In this document: one piece after another, positions 45,250 to 52,629 of the stretch
Layout: each line of letters begins with the position of its first letter
Position numbering within the stretch: position 1 is the first letter of the stretch
NCBI GenBank assembly: GCA_039989475.1
Contig: JBDXHU010000009.1
Span: forward strand, 434,001 to 498,000
Length of the DNA stretch: 64,000 bases
Reading direction: 5' to 3'
From: JBDXHU01 sp039989475
Lineage (GTDB): Bacteria; Pseudomonadota; Gammaproteobacteria; Pseudomonadales; Halieaceae
Position numbers and translations under genes: made by a program
The notes under the pieces: model-generated
Seen by the model: the letters and a program-made list of their open reading frames with translations, nothing else
The model's database searches: none
What the model was told of the DNA's origin: nothing

Positions 45250-45404
45250 ATCCGACACCAACCTGCAACATTGCGCCGCCTCTGTGGTATTGGATCTTGC
45301 GATTCACAATCTTCATTAAGTCGAACGGCATGTAGGACATGATGGACATTTATGGATTCACAATCTCAATTCCAGTATAGAGAGCGAAATAATGAGTAGG
45401 TGTG

Positions 45405-45469
45405 GGGTCAGGTCTTTGATTTATGGGAAGCGGGTTATTCCTCCGAATCATAAATCAAAGACCTGACCC
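45405..45469. repeat. 65-bp hairpin element, copy C
   Basis: Identical to copies B and D and followed directly by TATACTTT, then the 108-bp direct repeat. Confidence 0.92.
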
Positions 45470-45476
45470 TATACTT

Positions 45477-45585
45477 TCATAAAATTAGCTACTTACAACG
45501 CTCGCCCTTTTCAAAAATGTGACGCAAAAGTACGCAGTGGTACACAATGTTCCTGTATTGAGTCACATTTCCGACACAGAGTATG
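45477..45585. repeat. ~108-bp imperfect direct repeat, left of AbiE
   Basis: Aligns in the same orientation with 49508-49616: TCATnAAT, ACTTACARCGC, GCCC, AATGTGRCG, TGGTACAYARTG, TCAC-TT, GACACAGNGTNTG are shared in order. About two-thirds of positions agree by eye. Both copies contain TGGTACA-type motifs, and the two flank the AbiE gene block. Confidence 0.7.
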
Positions 45586-45619
45586 GAACTAGAATTCGCA
45601 TCATCCTTCCGGACTCAAA

Positions 45620-46933
45620 CTAAGGAGACAGGATGAGGAATTCCAATCCGTATTGACCGGTTTTGCTGTCAGGCCAGTCTTCTCTGGTAATGGTTATGGC
45701 CTTGTTTTCAAATTCGCCACTGACCGCATGTCCACCGCGTAGGGCTTTTTCCAGATCATCGACAATGGTTGCACCAAGGGCTCGGGAAAGTAGCTCGTTA
45801 GATAATTCTACGAACCTTTCTATTGCCGGATCTTCCTCCTCGGGTTGATGAATGGCTAACTTTAGCTTCAGGCCTTTTGCCGCTTTCCTCGTACCCGACA
45901 CATAGTAAGCGATACTATTTGGAATGATCCCATCCCCAACGTCTAGATAATCAGAGTTTGCAAACCACTCATCATCATCGATGCTAGTGTAATACCCCGT
46001 ACCCAGCCCGTATTTCTTGAGATACTCCTTCGCTTCATAGGGGCACCAACCGTCCTTAAGTGGTACAGGCTCAGGTGCTTTCTCATAAGCTACGATTTTC
46101 TTCATTCTCTTGATCGTATTGTTTACATCTTGATAGGAACCCAGTTGATTGAAAAATGTGGAGTGCGCCCAGCGCTCCATGAGCCGCGTACGGAAGTGGA
46201 ACGCGATAATCGAACGCCATTTCGCATAGCGAAGTATTTTTCGATCGGCGGCATTACTTCCAATCCTTATAAATGCACGCTCATAACTGGAATAGACCGA
46301 GATCAAATAAACGAATGGAAGAAAGAGAATCGACAGGACTGGTGGAATGTAGAAATCCGTCAGGGTCTCCATAGTGGCAAATCCTGCCAGCCCAATAATG
46401 ATGTTATGTCCGGCATAAATCAGCAAGAAAACACCAAGAGCCATGAAAAACTTATCTAGTAGGTTTTCAACCAACTTGTACTTGTCGTCAAAGCCAGAGT
46501 AGGCATGTACACCGGCTAGCAGGGCGACCGCTGGAATAAAAGCTAGTTCAAAAAGTATATGGAAACTGTAGAACGTCACGATGAATTCGATGACTATAAC
46601 GAGGTTGAAATTGTCTAGCAGCGACTTTTTGAAGTATTCCGGGTTCTCTTGGATTTCTTTGTGACGGAACAACGAAACCAGGGCTACTGAGAATGTCCAG
46701 ACCAGAGTAGATTTCGTTTGCTCAAAGCCCCACAGCCCGAATTCGTACAGGAAATAGACCATGGTAATTATGTATGAAAACATCAAAGCGTAGATCTTCA
46801 GGAGCGGCTTCGCGAATGCTGCTCTAATAACATTCCCTAAGCCGATTCTGATTTTTTCATGACGCAGGCACCAGGCAAGGGCAATCAATAGCCATACAAG
46901 GGTAGCTATTTCTCTGTTATTGAAAACTTCCAT
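45620..46933 (-). CDS. Multi-pass membrane protein downstream of AbiE
   Basis: A 437-residue protein with about seven to nine hydrophobic segments in the first 230 residues and a soluble C-terminal part of ~200 residues (from RRSIIAFHFRTRLMER). The soluble part has no motif I recognise; near the end is EDLEKALRGGHAVSGEF. It starts 32 bp after the AbiEii stop, so it is probably the third gene of an abiEi-abiEii-membrane operon. Possible roles are a membrane effector or an anchor, both guesses. Confidence 0.7.
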   Translation of the reverse strand: MEVFNNREIATLVWLLIALAWCLRHEKIRIGLGNVIRAAFAKPLLKIYALMFSYIITMVYFLYEFGLWGFEQTKSTLVWTFSVALVSLFRHKEIQENPEYFKKSLLDNFNLVIVIEFIVTFYSFHILFELAFIPAVALLAGVHAYSGFDDKYKLVENLLDKFFMALGVFLLIYAGHNIIIGLAGFATMETLTDFYIPPVLSILFLPFVYLISVYSSYERAFIRIGSNAADRKILRYAKWRSIIAFHFRTRLMERWAHSTFFNQLGSYQDVNNTIKRMKKIVAYEKAPEPVPLKDGWCPYEAKEYLKKYGLGTGYYTSIDDDEWFANSDYLDVGDGIIPNSIAYYVSGTRKAAKGLKLKLAIHQPEEEDPAIERFVELSNELLSRALGATIVDDLEKALRGGHAVSGEFENKAITITREDWPDSKTGQYGLEFLILSP

Positions 46934-46965
46934 TGGTTAAGCGCCCTGCGCTAATAACTGCGAAG

Positions 46966-48423
46966 CTAGTAGATGGTATCTTCGAAATACCCTGTTCTTC
47001 CTGAACATGGCCAGCCATCCTTGGTTTTGTGGGGGTTTAGCCTGGGGTTCTGCGTTTTTCTCCTAAAGGTCTTGTCGCACATCGGGCAGCGATATACATA
47101 GGTTGGTCCGCTTGAAAGCCTAGACGAGCGGTGCGTTCCGCCTTTCCGCGAAAGCGCGAGGCTTCGACTCTTGGTTTTTGGAATACCGAGAGAGTTGGGT
47201 GTGCCCGCCGCTTGTTGGATCGGCGCCAAGCTGGAGCCTGGACTGAGTTCGACCTGATAGCGAGGTACAAATACCTGGCTTGTCACGGATGCATCGTTAA
47301 TCTGATCGATCTTGTAGGCTCTAATTTGCCCGTCTTCTGCGCGAACAGCATAGAGCAGGATGTTGCCGTTGTGTGCGCGACGGAGGGAGTATGGCTCGAT
47401 GATGCGGGAGCTTCTTCTGCCCTCATTTGTCGTGTAATCAAGCTCTACGCACAGGTGGTTTGAGGCCGCAAACCGGATGATTTCAAGAGAGCTGCCCGAA
47501 GTTGTATGCAACCCGAGTTGGCCGTAGAGAGGACGGTATACTTCGTCCTTTGCCGATATCGCTTCGAGCGGTGCGCGCTCCTCAATCTGCTTCCCTTCGA
47601 GCCAGTCGAAGAATTCTGGCAGGGCCTGCCAATAGACTTGAAGGTCAGGAAGTGCAGGAAGCTGGTGTGCCAGCATAGGCTCCCAGTTTTGCTCTAATGC
47701 GGGCCTGTACTCTTCCATGTCCTCATACTTCGGGGTGGAAATTTCCTTGAAGGCGCATTTCTGCTCCAAAATATCCCGAATGACGGGTGCGGCTGGTTGC
47801 TGATCGTTGCGAAAAAGGTTGATGACATCATACAAATCCCTTGGCCTGCCTCGCTCACCTAGAGCCCGAACCTTCTCACCAAAGACCTCTGGGTAGTCGT
47901 AACAACTGATTTGAATGCCCGCGTCTGGCCTATCGGAATAAGTATGGAACACCTCCTGGCGCGCAGGTTGTAAAACCAGCACCTCATCAGCGGTCAGGTC
48001 AAACTTAATTTTAGGAAGGTTTTTCTGGCTGCGTACAAAATGACTTCGATAATATATACGCGCTTCACAAGACTTGTGGCCGCGCGGGTTGTCGTAAATG
48101 TCGAACAACAAACGTTCAACCGGAATTTCGATGCCGCAGGCTTCATATATCCACTCTGAGATAGCTCCGAATTGATCAAGCAGAAAGCCATTTTCCAGAT
48201 GCCGCTCATCTAAAAGTGTGAAGTCCAAGTCCTCGGAAAACCGATAGGTCTCAAAGTAGCATTTTTTCAGGCAAGTCCCGCCTTTAAACACCCAACTATC
48301 AGAAAGAGCCTCACTTGCATCCACAGCTGCCAGTAGCCAACCCAACACATAGTCTTTTTCTACCACCGCTGGAGTCAGGCCTGTCTCGTTGGCAACGTCA
48401 AGAATCTCGTCCTTAGTGATCAC
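46966..48423 (-). CDS. abiEii: AbiEii-type nucleotidyltransferase toxin fused to WYL-like and zinc-finger domains
   Basis: Residues ~1-250 match the AbiEii/AbiGii family: VEKDYVLGWLLAAVDAS, FKGGTCLKKCYFETYRFSEDLDFTL with the nucleotidyltransferase GG and D-x-D motifs, then CYDYPEVFGEKVRALGERGRPRDLYDVINLF. Residues ~290-400 (LEIIRFAASNHLCVELDYTTNEGRRSSRIIEPYSLRRAHNGN...) have the pattern of a WYL ligand-sensing domain. The end has a zinc-finger-like YRCPMCDKTFRR...C. AbiEii proteins are usually about 300 residues; this one has 485. Its start overlaps the AbiEi stop by four bases. It probably transfers NMP to a target when AbiEi is absent. Confidence 0.88.
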   Translation of the reverse strand: MITKDEILDVANETGLTPAVVEKDYVLGWLLAAVDASEALSDSWVFKGGTCLKKCYFETYRFSEDLDFTLLDERHLENGFLLDQFGAISEWIYEACGIEIPVERLLFDIYDNPRGHKSCEARIYYRSHFVRSQKNLPKIKFDLTADEVLVLQPARQEVFHTYSDRPDAGIQISCYDYPEVFGEKVRALGERGRPRDLYDVINLFRNDQQPAAPVIRDILEQKCAFKEISTPKYEDMEEYRPALEQNWEPMLAHQLPALPDLQVYWQALPEFFDWLEGKQIEERAPLEAISAKDEVYRPLYGQLGLHTTSGSSLEIIRFAASNHLCVELDYTTNEGRRSSRIIEPYSLRRAHNGNILLYAVRAEDGQIRAYKIDQINDASVTSQVFVPRYQVELSPGSSLAPIQQAAGTPNSLGIPKTKSRSLALSRKGGTHRSSRLSSGPTYVYRCPMCDKTFRRKTQNPRLNPHKTKDGWPCSGRTGYFEDTIY

Positions 48424-49214
48424 AACTCAAATCCTTTTGGCACCCACAATCGCCACCGCGTTACCAATCTGACGTCTTCCGCCCGTTTATCTAGGTGCGC
48501 ATGGCCTGTAGTGAGGTTTTTTGCACATTCTTCTACAAAGCTCGCTTCAAACTCTAACATTTCTGCCAGGAAACCGAGTTTCTTGAACAATGCGCCGTTC
48601 TTAAATTGATGTGCGTATTCGAGCAATCGGGCGTAATCCATATCCGTGCCATAGACCTTGTTGAATTCACGAAGGGAATCAACACTGTGTTGCAGACCAG
48701 CCCCCAAATATGGATCAAGCACGATATCCAGTATCGTTTTGTGTGGATCAGAAATCAGGAGTTTCCGGTTCTCCCTCCATAGCGGTTTGATACCGAATAG
48801 GTTCTTCTGAGGAATGTGCTTGACAAAAAAACTCACGCCTTGGTGGAAGGCTTCACCATAGTTGGTGCGCTTTGCGGTTAATACGCAAACGGAGCGGAAA
48901 AGCTGCTCAGTGAGTTCCCAGTGCTCTAATGCACTCCATCCACCGATATATCCCGGTGTGTAGAGTTCCGGCACCAGAATCCAGGGATCTTCGAGCACCT
49001 GGGTTTGTCCTATTGAGGTGGGAGATATCGGAACGTAGAGACCGCGAGCAACCCGCCTTATGACCCCCTGCTTATGCCATCTAGCCAGTAATCTTGCTGC
49101 GTCTGATCGATCAAGCTCAAGTGCCGACATGGCATCATCAATACGGATGGTGCCTGATGTTGCTCTCAATAGTGCTGCTAGACGCTCTTGCCTGCGAGAT
49201 ATCTGATCAACCAT
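48420..49214 (-). CDS. abiEi: AbiEi-type antitoxin/repressor
   Basis: 264 residues. The winged-helix head (residues ~5-65: ALELDRSDAARLLARWHKQGVIRRVARGLYV) and body with YTPGYIGGWSALEHWELTEQLFRSVCVLTAKRTNYGEAF are typical of AbiEi, which represses its own promoter and neutralises the toxin. No SD precedes the ATG; translation could be leaderless or use another start. Overlaps the toxin gene by 4 bp. Confidence 0.9.
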   Translation of the reverse strand: MVDQISRRQERLAALLRATSGTIRIDDAMSALELDRSDAARLLARWHKQGVIRRVARGLYVPISPTSIGQTQVLEDPWILVPELYTPGYIGGWSALEHWELTEQLFRSVCVLTAKRTNYGEAFHQGVSFFVKHIPQKNLFGIKPLWRENRKLLISDPHKTILDIVLDPYLGAGLQHSVDSLREFNKVYGTDMDYARLLEYAHQFKNGALFKKLGFLAEMLEFEASFVEECAKNLTTGHAHLDKRAEDVRLVTRWRLWVPKGFEL

Positions 49215-49228
49215 GAAACTATATAAAA

Positions 49229-49273
49229 ATACGAATTGTTACAATAAAAAGAGAATAACACGCGTATTCGTAT
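49229..49273 (-). promoter_or_regulatory. Inverted repeat in abiE promoter (likely AbiEi operator)
   Basis: ATACGAAT (49229-49236) and ATTCGTAT (49266-49273) are perfect inverted 8-mers 29 bp apart in an A/T-rich leader just before abiEi, with a TATAGTACTATA palindrome beside them. AbiEi proteins bind paired inverted repeats in their own promoter, so this is a good candidate operator. Confidence 0.6.
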
Positions 49274-49430
49274 AGTACTATAAAAAACTACATAAAAGTC
49301 GCTATAAAAAGGAATTAGTGGAAATCTAGTGTAGTTTTCCTGTGCCTGACTCGCACTACGAAGCAGGATTAAAGGGGCCAGAGCTCTTTTTGTTCGTGCA
49401 AAATGCGTTGCGGGTTGATGGAAACTAGAT

Positions 49431-49452
49431 GGTGCCCGGGGCGGAATCGAAT
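49431..49452 (-). pseudogene. tRNA-Phe 3'-end fragment
   Basis: The minus strand reads TTCGATTCCGCCCCGGGCAC and CA, near-identical to the T-loop through CCA of gammaproteobacterial tRNA-Phe. Only these 22 bases remain; the T-stem does not pair and the rest of the tRNA is absent. Such fragments are what integration at a tRNA 3' end leaves behind. Confidence 0.55.
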
Positions 49453-49507
49453 CGCTCAACGCTGACCGGCACGAAGATCCTCCATTTTTCCTGGGTGAAT
49501 TTATTTA

Positions 49508-49616
49508 TCATGAATATCAGCAACTTACAGCGCCTGCCCCGTTTCTAATGTGGCGTAATGGTACATAGTGATACCTCATGGCACGCTGTGACGTCACGTT
49601 CGTGACACAGTGTCTG
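49508..49616. repeat. ~108-bp imperfect direct repeat, right of AbiE
   Basis: Partner of 45477-45585. The three genes 45620-49214 lie between them. Confidence 0.7.
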
Positions 49617-49656
49617 TTATCAGCTCCAAACTGCTTCTTTCCAAATTTACTCCAGT

Positions 49657-49686
49657 TTCCGCTTTGACCTATGAGCGGACGGTCGA
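49657..49686. repeat. CCGCTTTGACC-type dispersed repeat, copy 3
   Basis: TTCCGCTTTGACCTATGAGC then GGACGGTCGA; best match to 39921-39950. Confidence 0.6.
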
Positions 49687-49814
49687 ACCAAGGAGAGCCT
49701 GGCATCTATTACATGCGGCGGCGGACTGACTGTTGCCGCGGCAATTCCTTCATGCGGGCGACCTCAAATGGCGTATACATCGATAGCGCCCACATCGTTG
49801 CCGTTTGTAAGATA

Positions 49815-50471
49815 CTACTGGTTCGAATGTAACTTGTTTATTTCTGGGTCGATGAACAACGACAAACTGGTGCTGTGAGAACCTTCGCCATCACGGCTCG
49901 CGTAAACCTGAGCATTTACCTCGACTCTGTATTTGCGCCTGTTTAGAAGTTCAATTTTTTCCGTTGTGCTTTCTTGTCGCTCGAGGATGGTGGTAAATCC
50001 AGTCGTAATATCCGTAACTGACGCGTTTCCCGAGCCTACTCCGATATGTTCAACTTCCAAACGAAATTCGATCTTCTCATCTTTAGAGAGCAGTGGCGCA
50101 TCAATCATAAGTTCGCTCACAACGTACTGCGTAACGTTGCCCTCCATATATGCAGAGGCAACCGACTTTAGAAAGTTGTAGCTATGATCCGAGTTCACAT
50201 CAAATTTACCGGTCCCAATCTGGGTTACCTTTGGGGCAGAAAGCTCAAACAGGACCTTGCTTTTTTGCTCAAGTTGCGGCTCGCGAGGGCGATGTAGAAC
50301 GAGGGAGTCTTCGGCCCGTGGACTTTCAATTGATTCGGGTATGGGATCATCATGCGGTTTGAACAGAATAAGCACCGCTAACAGAATGGCGCACCAAAAA
50401 GGAACAAAGATCTGTACCCATATTGGATATGCTCTGATAAGGTCGATAGCCTCAACAACTTTTTCCATCAA
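49815..50471 (-). CDS. Single-span membrane protein, unknown
   Basis: 218 residues: a short cytosolic head, one TM helix (FVPFWCAILLAVLILF), an acidic/basic linker, and a beta-rich extracytoplasmic domain (from KSKVLFELSAPKV to NAQVYASRDGEGSHSTSLSLFIDP). No family recognised. It lies about 130 bp past an attC-like site on the same strand, so it may be a cassette gene; no attC-like site was seen at its own end. Confidence 0.62.
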   Translation of the reverse strand: MMEKVVEAIDLIRAYPIWVQIFVPFWCAILLAVLILFKPHDDPIPESIESPRAEDSLVLHRPREPQLEQKSKVLFELSAPKVTQIGTGKFDVNSDHSYNFLKSVASAYMEGNVTQYVVSELMIDAPLLSKDEKIEFRLEVEHIGVGSGNASVTDITTGFTTILERQESTTEKIELLNRRKYRVEVNAQVYASRDGEGSHSTSLSLFIDPEINKLHSNQ

Positions 50472-50582
50472 GTGCTTCTTTAGTCATCTATGAGTCGATA
50501 GTGTCCTCCAAGCATACCAAAATGTGACCGTCGGCAATCGGAGTATTTCAACCCGCAGGCGGAAGACTATGTGCGGCGGCAA

Positions 50583-50610
50583 CGACCTAGGAGCGGACTT
50601 TCAGTAACGC
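50583..50610. repeat. CCGCT-type dispersed repeat, copy 4 (weak)
   Basis: CGACCTAGGAGCGGACTTTC followed by AGTAACGC shares the CCTA-GAGCGGAC core with the other three copies. Its last eight bases fall in the attC-like site at 50603. Confidence 0.45.
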
Positions 50611-50662
50611 CTGAGCTTAGGTGCGTGGTGGGGCAAACGTCACATGCAGCGACTTGTTAGAG
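50603..50662 (-). other. attC-like recombination site 3
   Basis: The minus strand opens with CTCTAACAAGTCG (R'' one mismatch from RYYYAAC) and closes with GGCGTTACTGA. About 60 bp. The 160-residue ORF ends at the TAA inside R''. The inner pairing is poor by eye. Confidence 0.5.
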
Positions 50663-51139
50663 CGCGTTTGCACTGTAAATTTCATTGTGTGAGATGTACA
50701 CCGGTTGACCGTCAACCCACCTGCAAATTTTGCATTGGTCGAATCCAAAGACTTCATATTCAAGGAACGCCGAGCACACCTCGCTCGGTGAGGATTGACG
50801 AAATCCTACAATCAGGTCATCGCTCGCGAGAAGCGCTGGCGCATCTTCAGGAAGGCAGACGTTTTCCAAAGTTGCAATCTCGAATGGGGCAACCGCAAAT
50901 ACACCGAGCACTTGATAGTTTGCTATACCCCATTCGTTGTAGTCACCATCTGCTCGGTTGATGATGCTTTCCGCCACATGCTCGGCATCAAAATCTGTTG
51001 CAGATAGGCTATCACGACCGACACTCGTTTCAGATGAACCTGCGTCTGTTGAGCACGCATATCGAAGAGAATTTCCGTCATGCAACCCCAGTACAACACC
51101 GACACAGCCGGTCGCGTTTCCAATCAGGTGTGGGGTCAC
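50657..51139 (-). CDS. Cassette ORF, possibly 5'-truncated
   Basis: Up to 160 residues; ends exactly in the attC-like site at 50603-50662. The body (YACSTDAGSSETS ... EIATLENVCLPEDAPALLASDDLIVGFRQSS) has no recognised family. No internal Met and no RBS; its start is in an 18-bp tandem duplication next to hairpin element D, so the element may have cut off the true N-terminus. Confidence 0.4.
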   Translation of the reverse strand: MTPHLIGNATGCVGVVLGLHDGNSLRYACSTDAGSSETSVGRDSLSATDFDAEHVAESIINRADGDYNEWGIANYQVLGVFAVAPFEIATLENVCLPEDAPALLASDDLIVGFRQSSPSEVCSAFLEYEVFGFDQCKICRWVDGQPVYISHNEIYSANAL

Positions 51140-51156
51140 AATCAGGTGTGGGGTCA
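51121..51156. repeat. 18-bp tandem duplication
   Basis: CAATCAGGTGTGGGGTCA occurs twice in a row (51121-51138 and 51139-51156); the second copy runs into hairpin element D. It looks like slippage or a partial target duplication at the element end. Confidence 0.8.
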
Positions 51157-51215
51157 GGTCTTTGATTTATGGGAAGCGGGTTATTCCTCCGAATCATAAA
51201 TCAAAGACCTGACCC
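51151..51215. repeat. 65-bp hairpin element, copy D
   Basis: Identical to B and C. It lies 31 bp before the right gcvP copy. Confidence 0.92.
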
Positions 51216-51246
51216 ATACTTTTTATACTTTTTCCCTCCCGCGTAC

Positions 51247-51383
51247 TGGCCGCCTACCCGATGGACAGCCTGCGCCAGGGCAAGTACTGGGCGCCGGTCA
51301 ATCGCATCGACAATGTCTACGGCGATCGCAACCTGGTCTGCTCCTGCCCGTCGATAGAGTCCTACCGGGAAGCGGTTGAGTAG
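51247..51383 (+). repeat. Island boundary repeat, right copy (gcvP 3' end)
   Basis: Direct repeat of 39621-39757 with about four mismatches. Its end encodes, on the other strand, the last residues and the stop of the AraC-type regulator, so the copy has become part of that gene. Confidence 0.85.
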
Positions 51384-52396
51384 CTGCCAGACTGGAACTC
51401 CGAGGCTGTCAGACCGGTCATTTTTTTAAATGCGCGGGAAAATGAACTCGGATCGGAAAATCCTAGCAAGTAAGCAGTCTCTCCAACTGACAGGTTTTTC
51501 ACCTTCAGGTATCTCTTGGCCAACTGCAAACGAGCGTCGTGCATTAGTCCGCTAAAAGAATGTCCTTCTTCCTTCAGGCGTCGCTGCAAAGTCCTGTTGC
51601 CAATACATAAATCCGAAGCTATCTGGGATTGGCTCGGCGTTCCATCAGGTAAGCGTCTCATGATGCTCTGGAGTACATCTCTGGAAACCCGCTCCTCAAT
51701 AAATGAGCCCAAATATAACTCAACCTCATCATCATTCACCCTGGCCAATTCAGGATCGCCGGAAAGCAGGCGCTCACTTACATCCAATAATGACCAAGCG
51801 ATCGCTGATGCATCGCAGCTGAATTGTACTTTTGTAGACCAAAAACTCTCCCAATCAGCTGGAACTTGAGGCTCAGGTCGCTCCAGCTCGACATGAACTG
51901 GCGACAGATACATTCCCATAGTTAACTGCGACATCCTGATAATCATTCCCGCCGCATAGTCTCTAGTGGAATAACACAAATCGCTAACCTCAATATCTCT
52001 TCCAATATCGAGATAGAGGAGATCCCCTTCTTCCCTCAATTCCATCTGGGAAGTTGTAGATATCACCTGGCGGAACCTTACCAGACGCCTTAGTCCGTCA
52101 TGAACGGTATCGCTGGCAAGCCATCCCAGGCCAAGAGCACTAAGCATCTGCGGCTGAATAAAAGCGGCTGCTCTAATACCCAGAGTCTCCATACCAGTAG
52201 CTGCACATCCCGCCCTCATTAACTCATTAAAACGTTCGAAGCCAATGCGGCTGCGCGGATTCTCCAGGGATTTCGCAGTAATTCCTGCGCGCTCCAAGAT
52301 CGCATCAGTATCACCCCCAAACTCCTGAATGGCCAAAATAACAGGCGTTACCAATCCCGCAAGAACTGACTGATTAAACTTATCGAGCTCTAACAT
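51362..52396 (-). CDS. AraC-family transcriptional regulator
   Basis: 344 residues. The N-terminal ~200 resemble the ligand domain of the OruR/arabinose-binding type (GRDIEVSDLCYSTRDYAAGM...). C-terminal AraC-type double HTH: IASDLCIGNRTLQRRLKEEGHSFSGLMHDAR and SVGETAYLLGFSDPSSFSRAFKKMTGLTASEF. The start at 52396 has AGGG 9 bases upstream. The last ~7 residues (SYSTASR and stop) come from the copied gcvP segment, so the original C-terminus is probably altered. Target genes unknown. Confidence 0.9.
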   Translation of the reverse strand: MLELDKFNQSVLAGLVTPVILAIQEFGGDTDAILERAGITAKSLENPRSRIGFERFNELMRAGCAATGMETLGIRAAAFIQPQMLSALGLGWLASDTVHDGLRRLVRFRQVISTTSQMELREEGDLLYLDIGRDIEVSDLCYSTRDYAAGMIIRMSQLTMGMYLSPVHVELERPEPQVPADWESFWSTKVQFSCDASAIAWSLLDVSERLLSGDPELARVNDDEVELYLGSFIEERVSRDVLQSIMRRLPDGTPSQSQIASDLCIGNRTLQRRLKEEGHSFSGLMHDARLQLAKRYLKVKNLSVGETAYLLGFSDPSSFSRAFKKMTGLTASEFQSGSYSTASR

Positions 52397-52629
52397 AGAA
52401 ATCACCCTTCAAAAACCATGCGCCCCATCCTGTGTGAGCAAAAACGTACTTCAAGAGGAAAATATCTGAAACCCAGCCTGACCGCCACTGATCTGAATCA
52501 ACATCTTTGTGGCAGGGCTAGATTGGCAATATATGCCATACCAATGACGGGATCTGTCATTCGCCTCAAAACCCTTTTCAGGCCAAATAGCGACTCGTAA
52601 TTTAAAGCAAGAAAAAGAGGATTCAAACT

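Larger units (their letters stand above)
45250..45619. other. Gene-free gap before the AbiE module
   Basis: Contains hairpin element C (45405-45469) and, next to it, one of the two ~108-bp repeats (45477-45585). The rest shows no feature I can support. Confidence 0.7.
49215..49814. other. 600-bp gene-free gap upstream of abiE
   Basis: Contains the abiE promoter region with an inverted repeat (49229-49273), a tRNA-Phe 3'-end fragment (49431-49452), the right-hand 108-bp repeat (49508-49616), and a CCGCTTTGACC-type repeat (49657-49686). No protein gene is supported. Confidence 0.75.
39758..51383. mobile_element. Genomic island inserted at the gcvP 3' end
   Basis: 11.6 kb between the gcvP stop and the end of the copied gcvP segment. 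It has lower GC than its flanks, irregular gene directions, long gaps, four 65-bp hairpin repeats and three attC-like sites, and carries AbiE and other defence-like genes. I see no integrase or transposase in it, so mobilisation in trans, decay, or a copying event are possible. Confidence 0.65.

Noticed and set aside
46130..46459. 109-codon plus-strand ORF inside the membrane-protein gene
   Set aside because: Antisense shadow of a hydrophobic protein with consistent TM pattern.
51169..51357. 62-codon plus-strand ORF over element D and the gcvP copy
   Set aside because: Its C-terminal half is an out-of-frame reading of the copied gcvP end, and its start is in the hairpin element.
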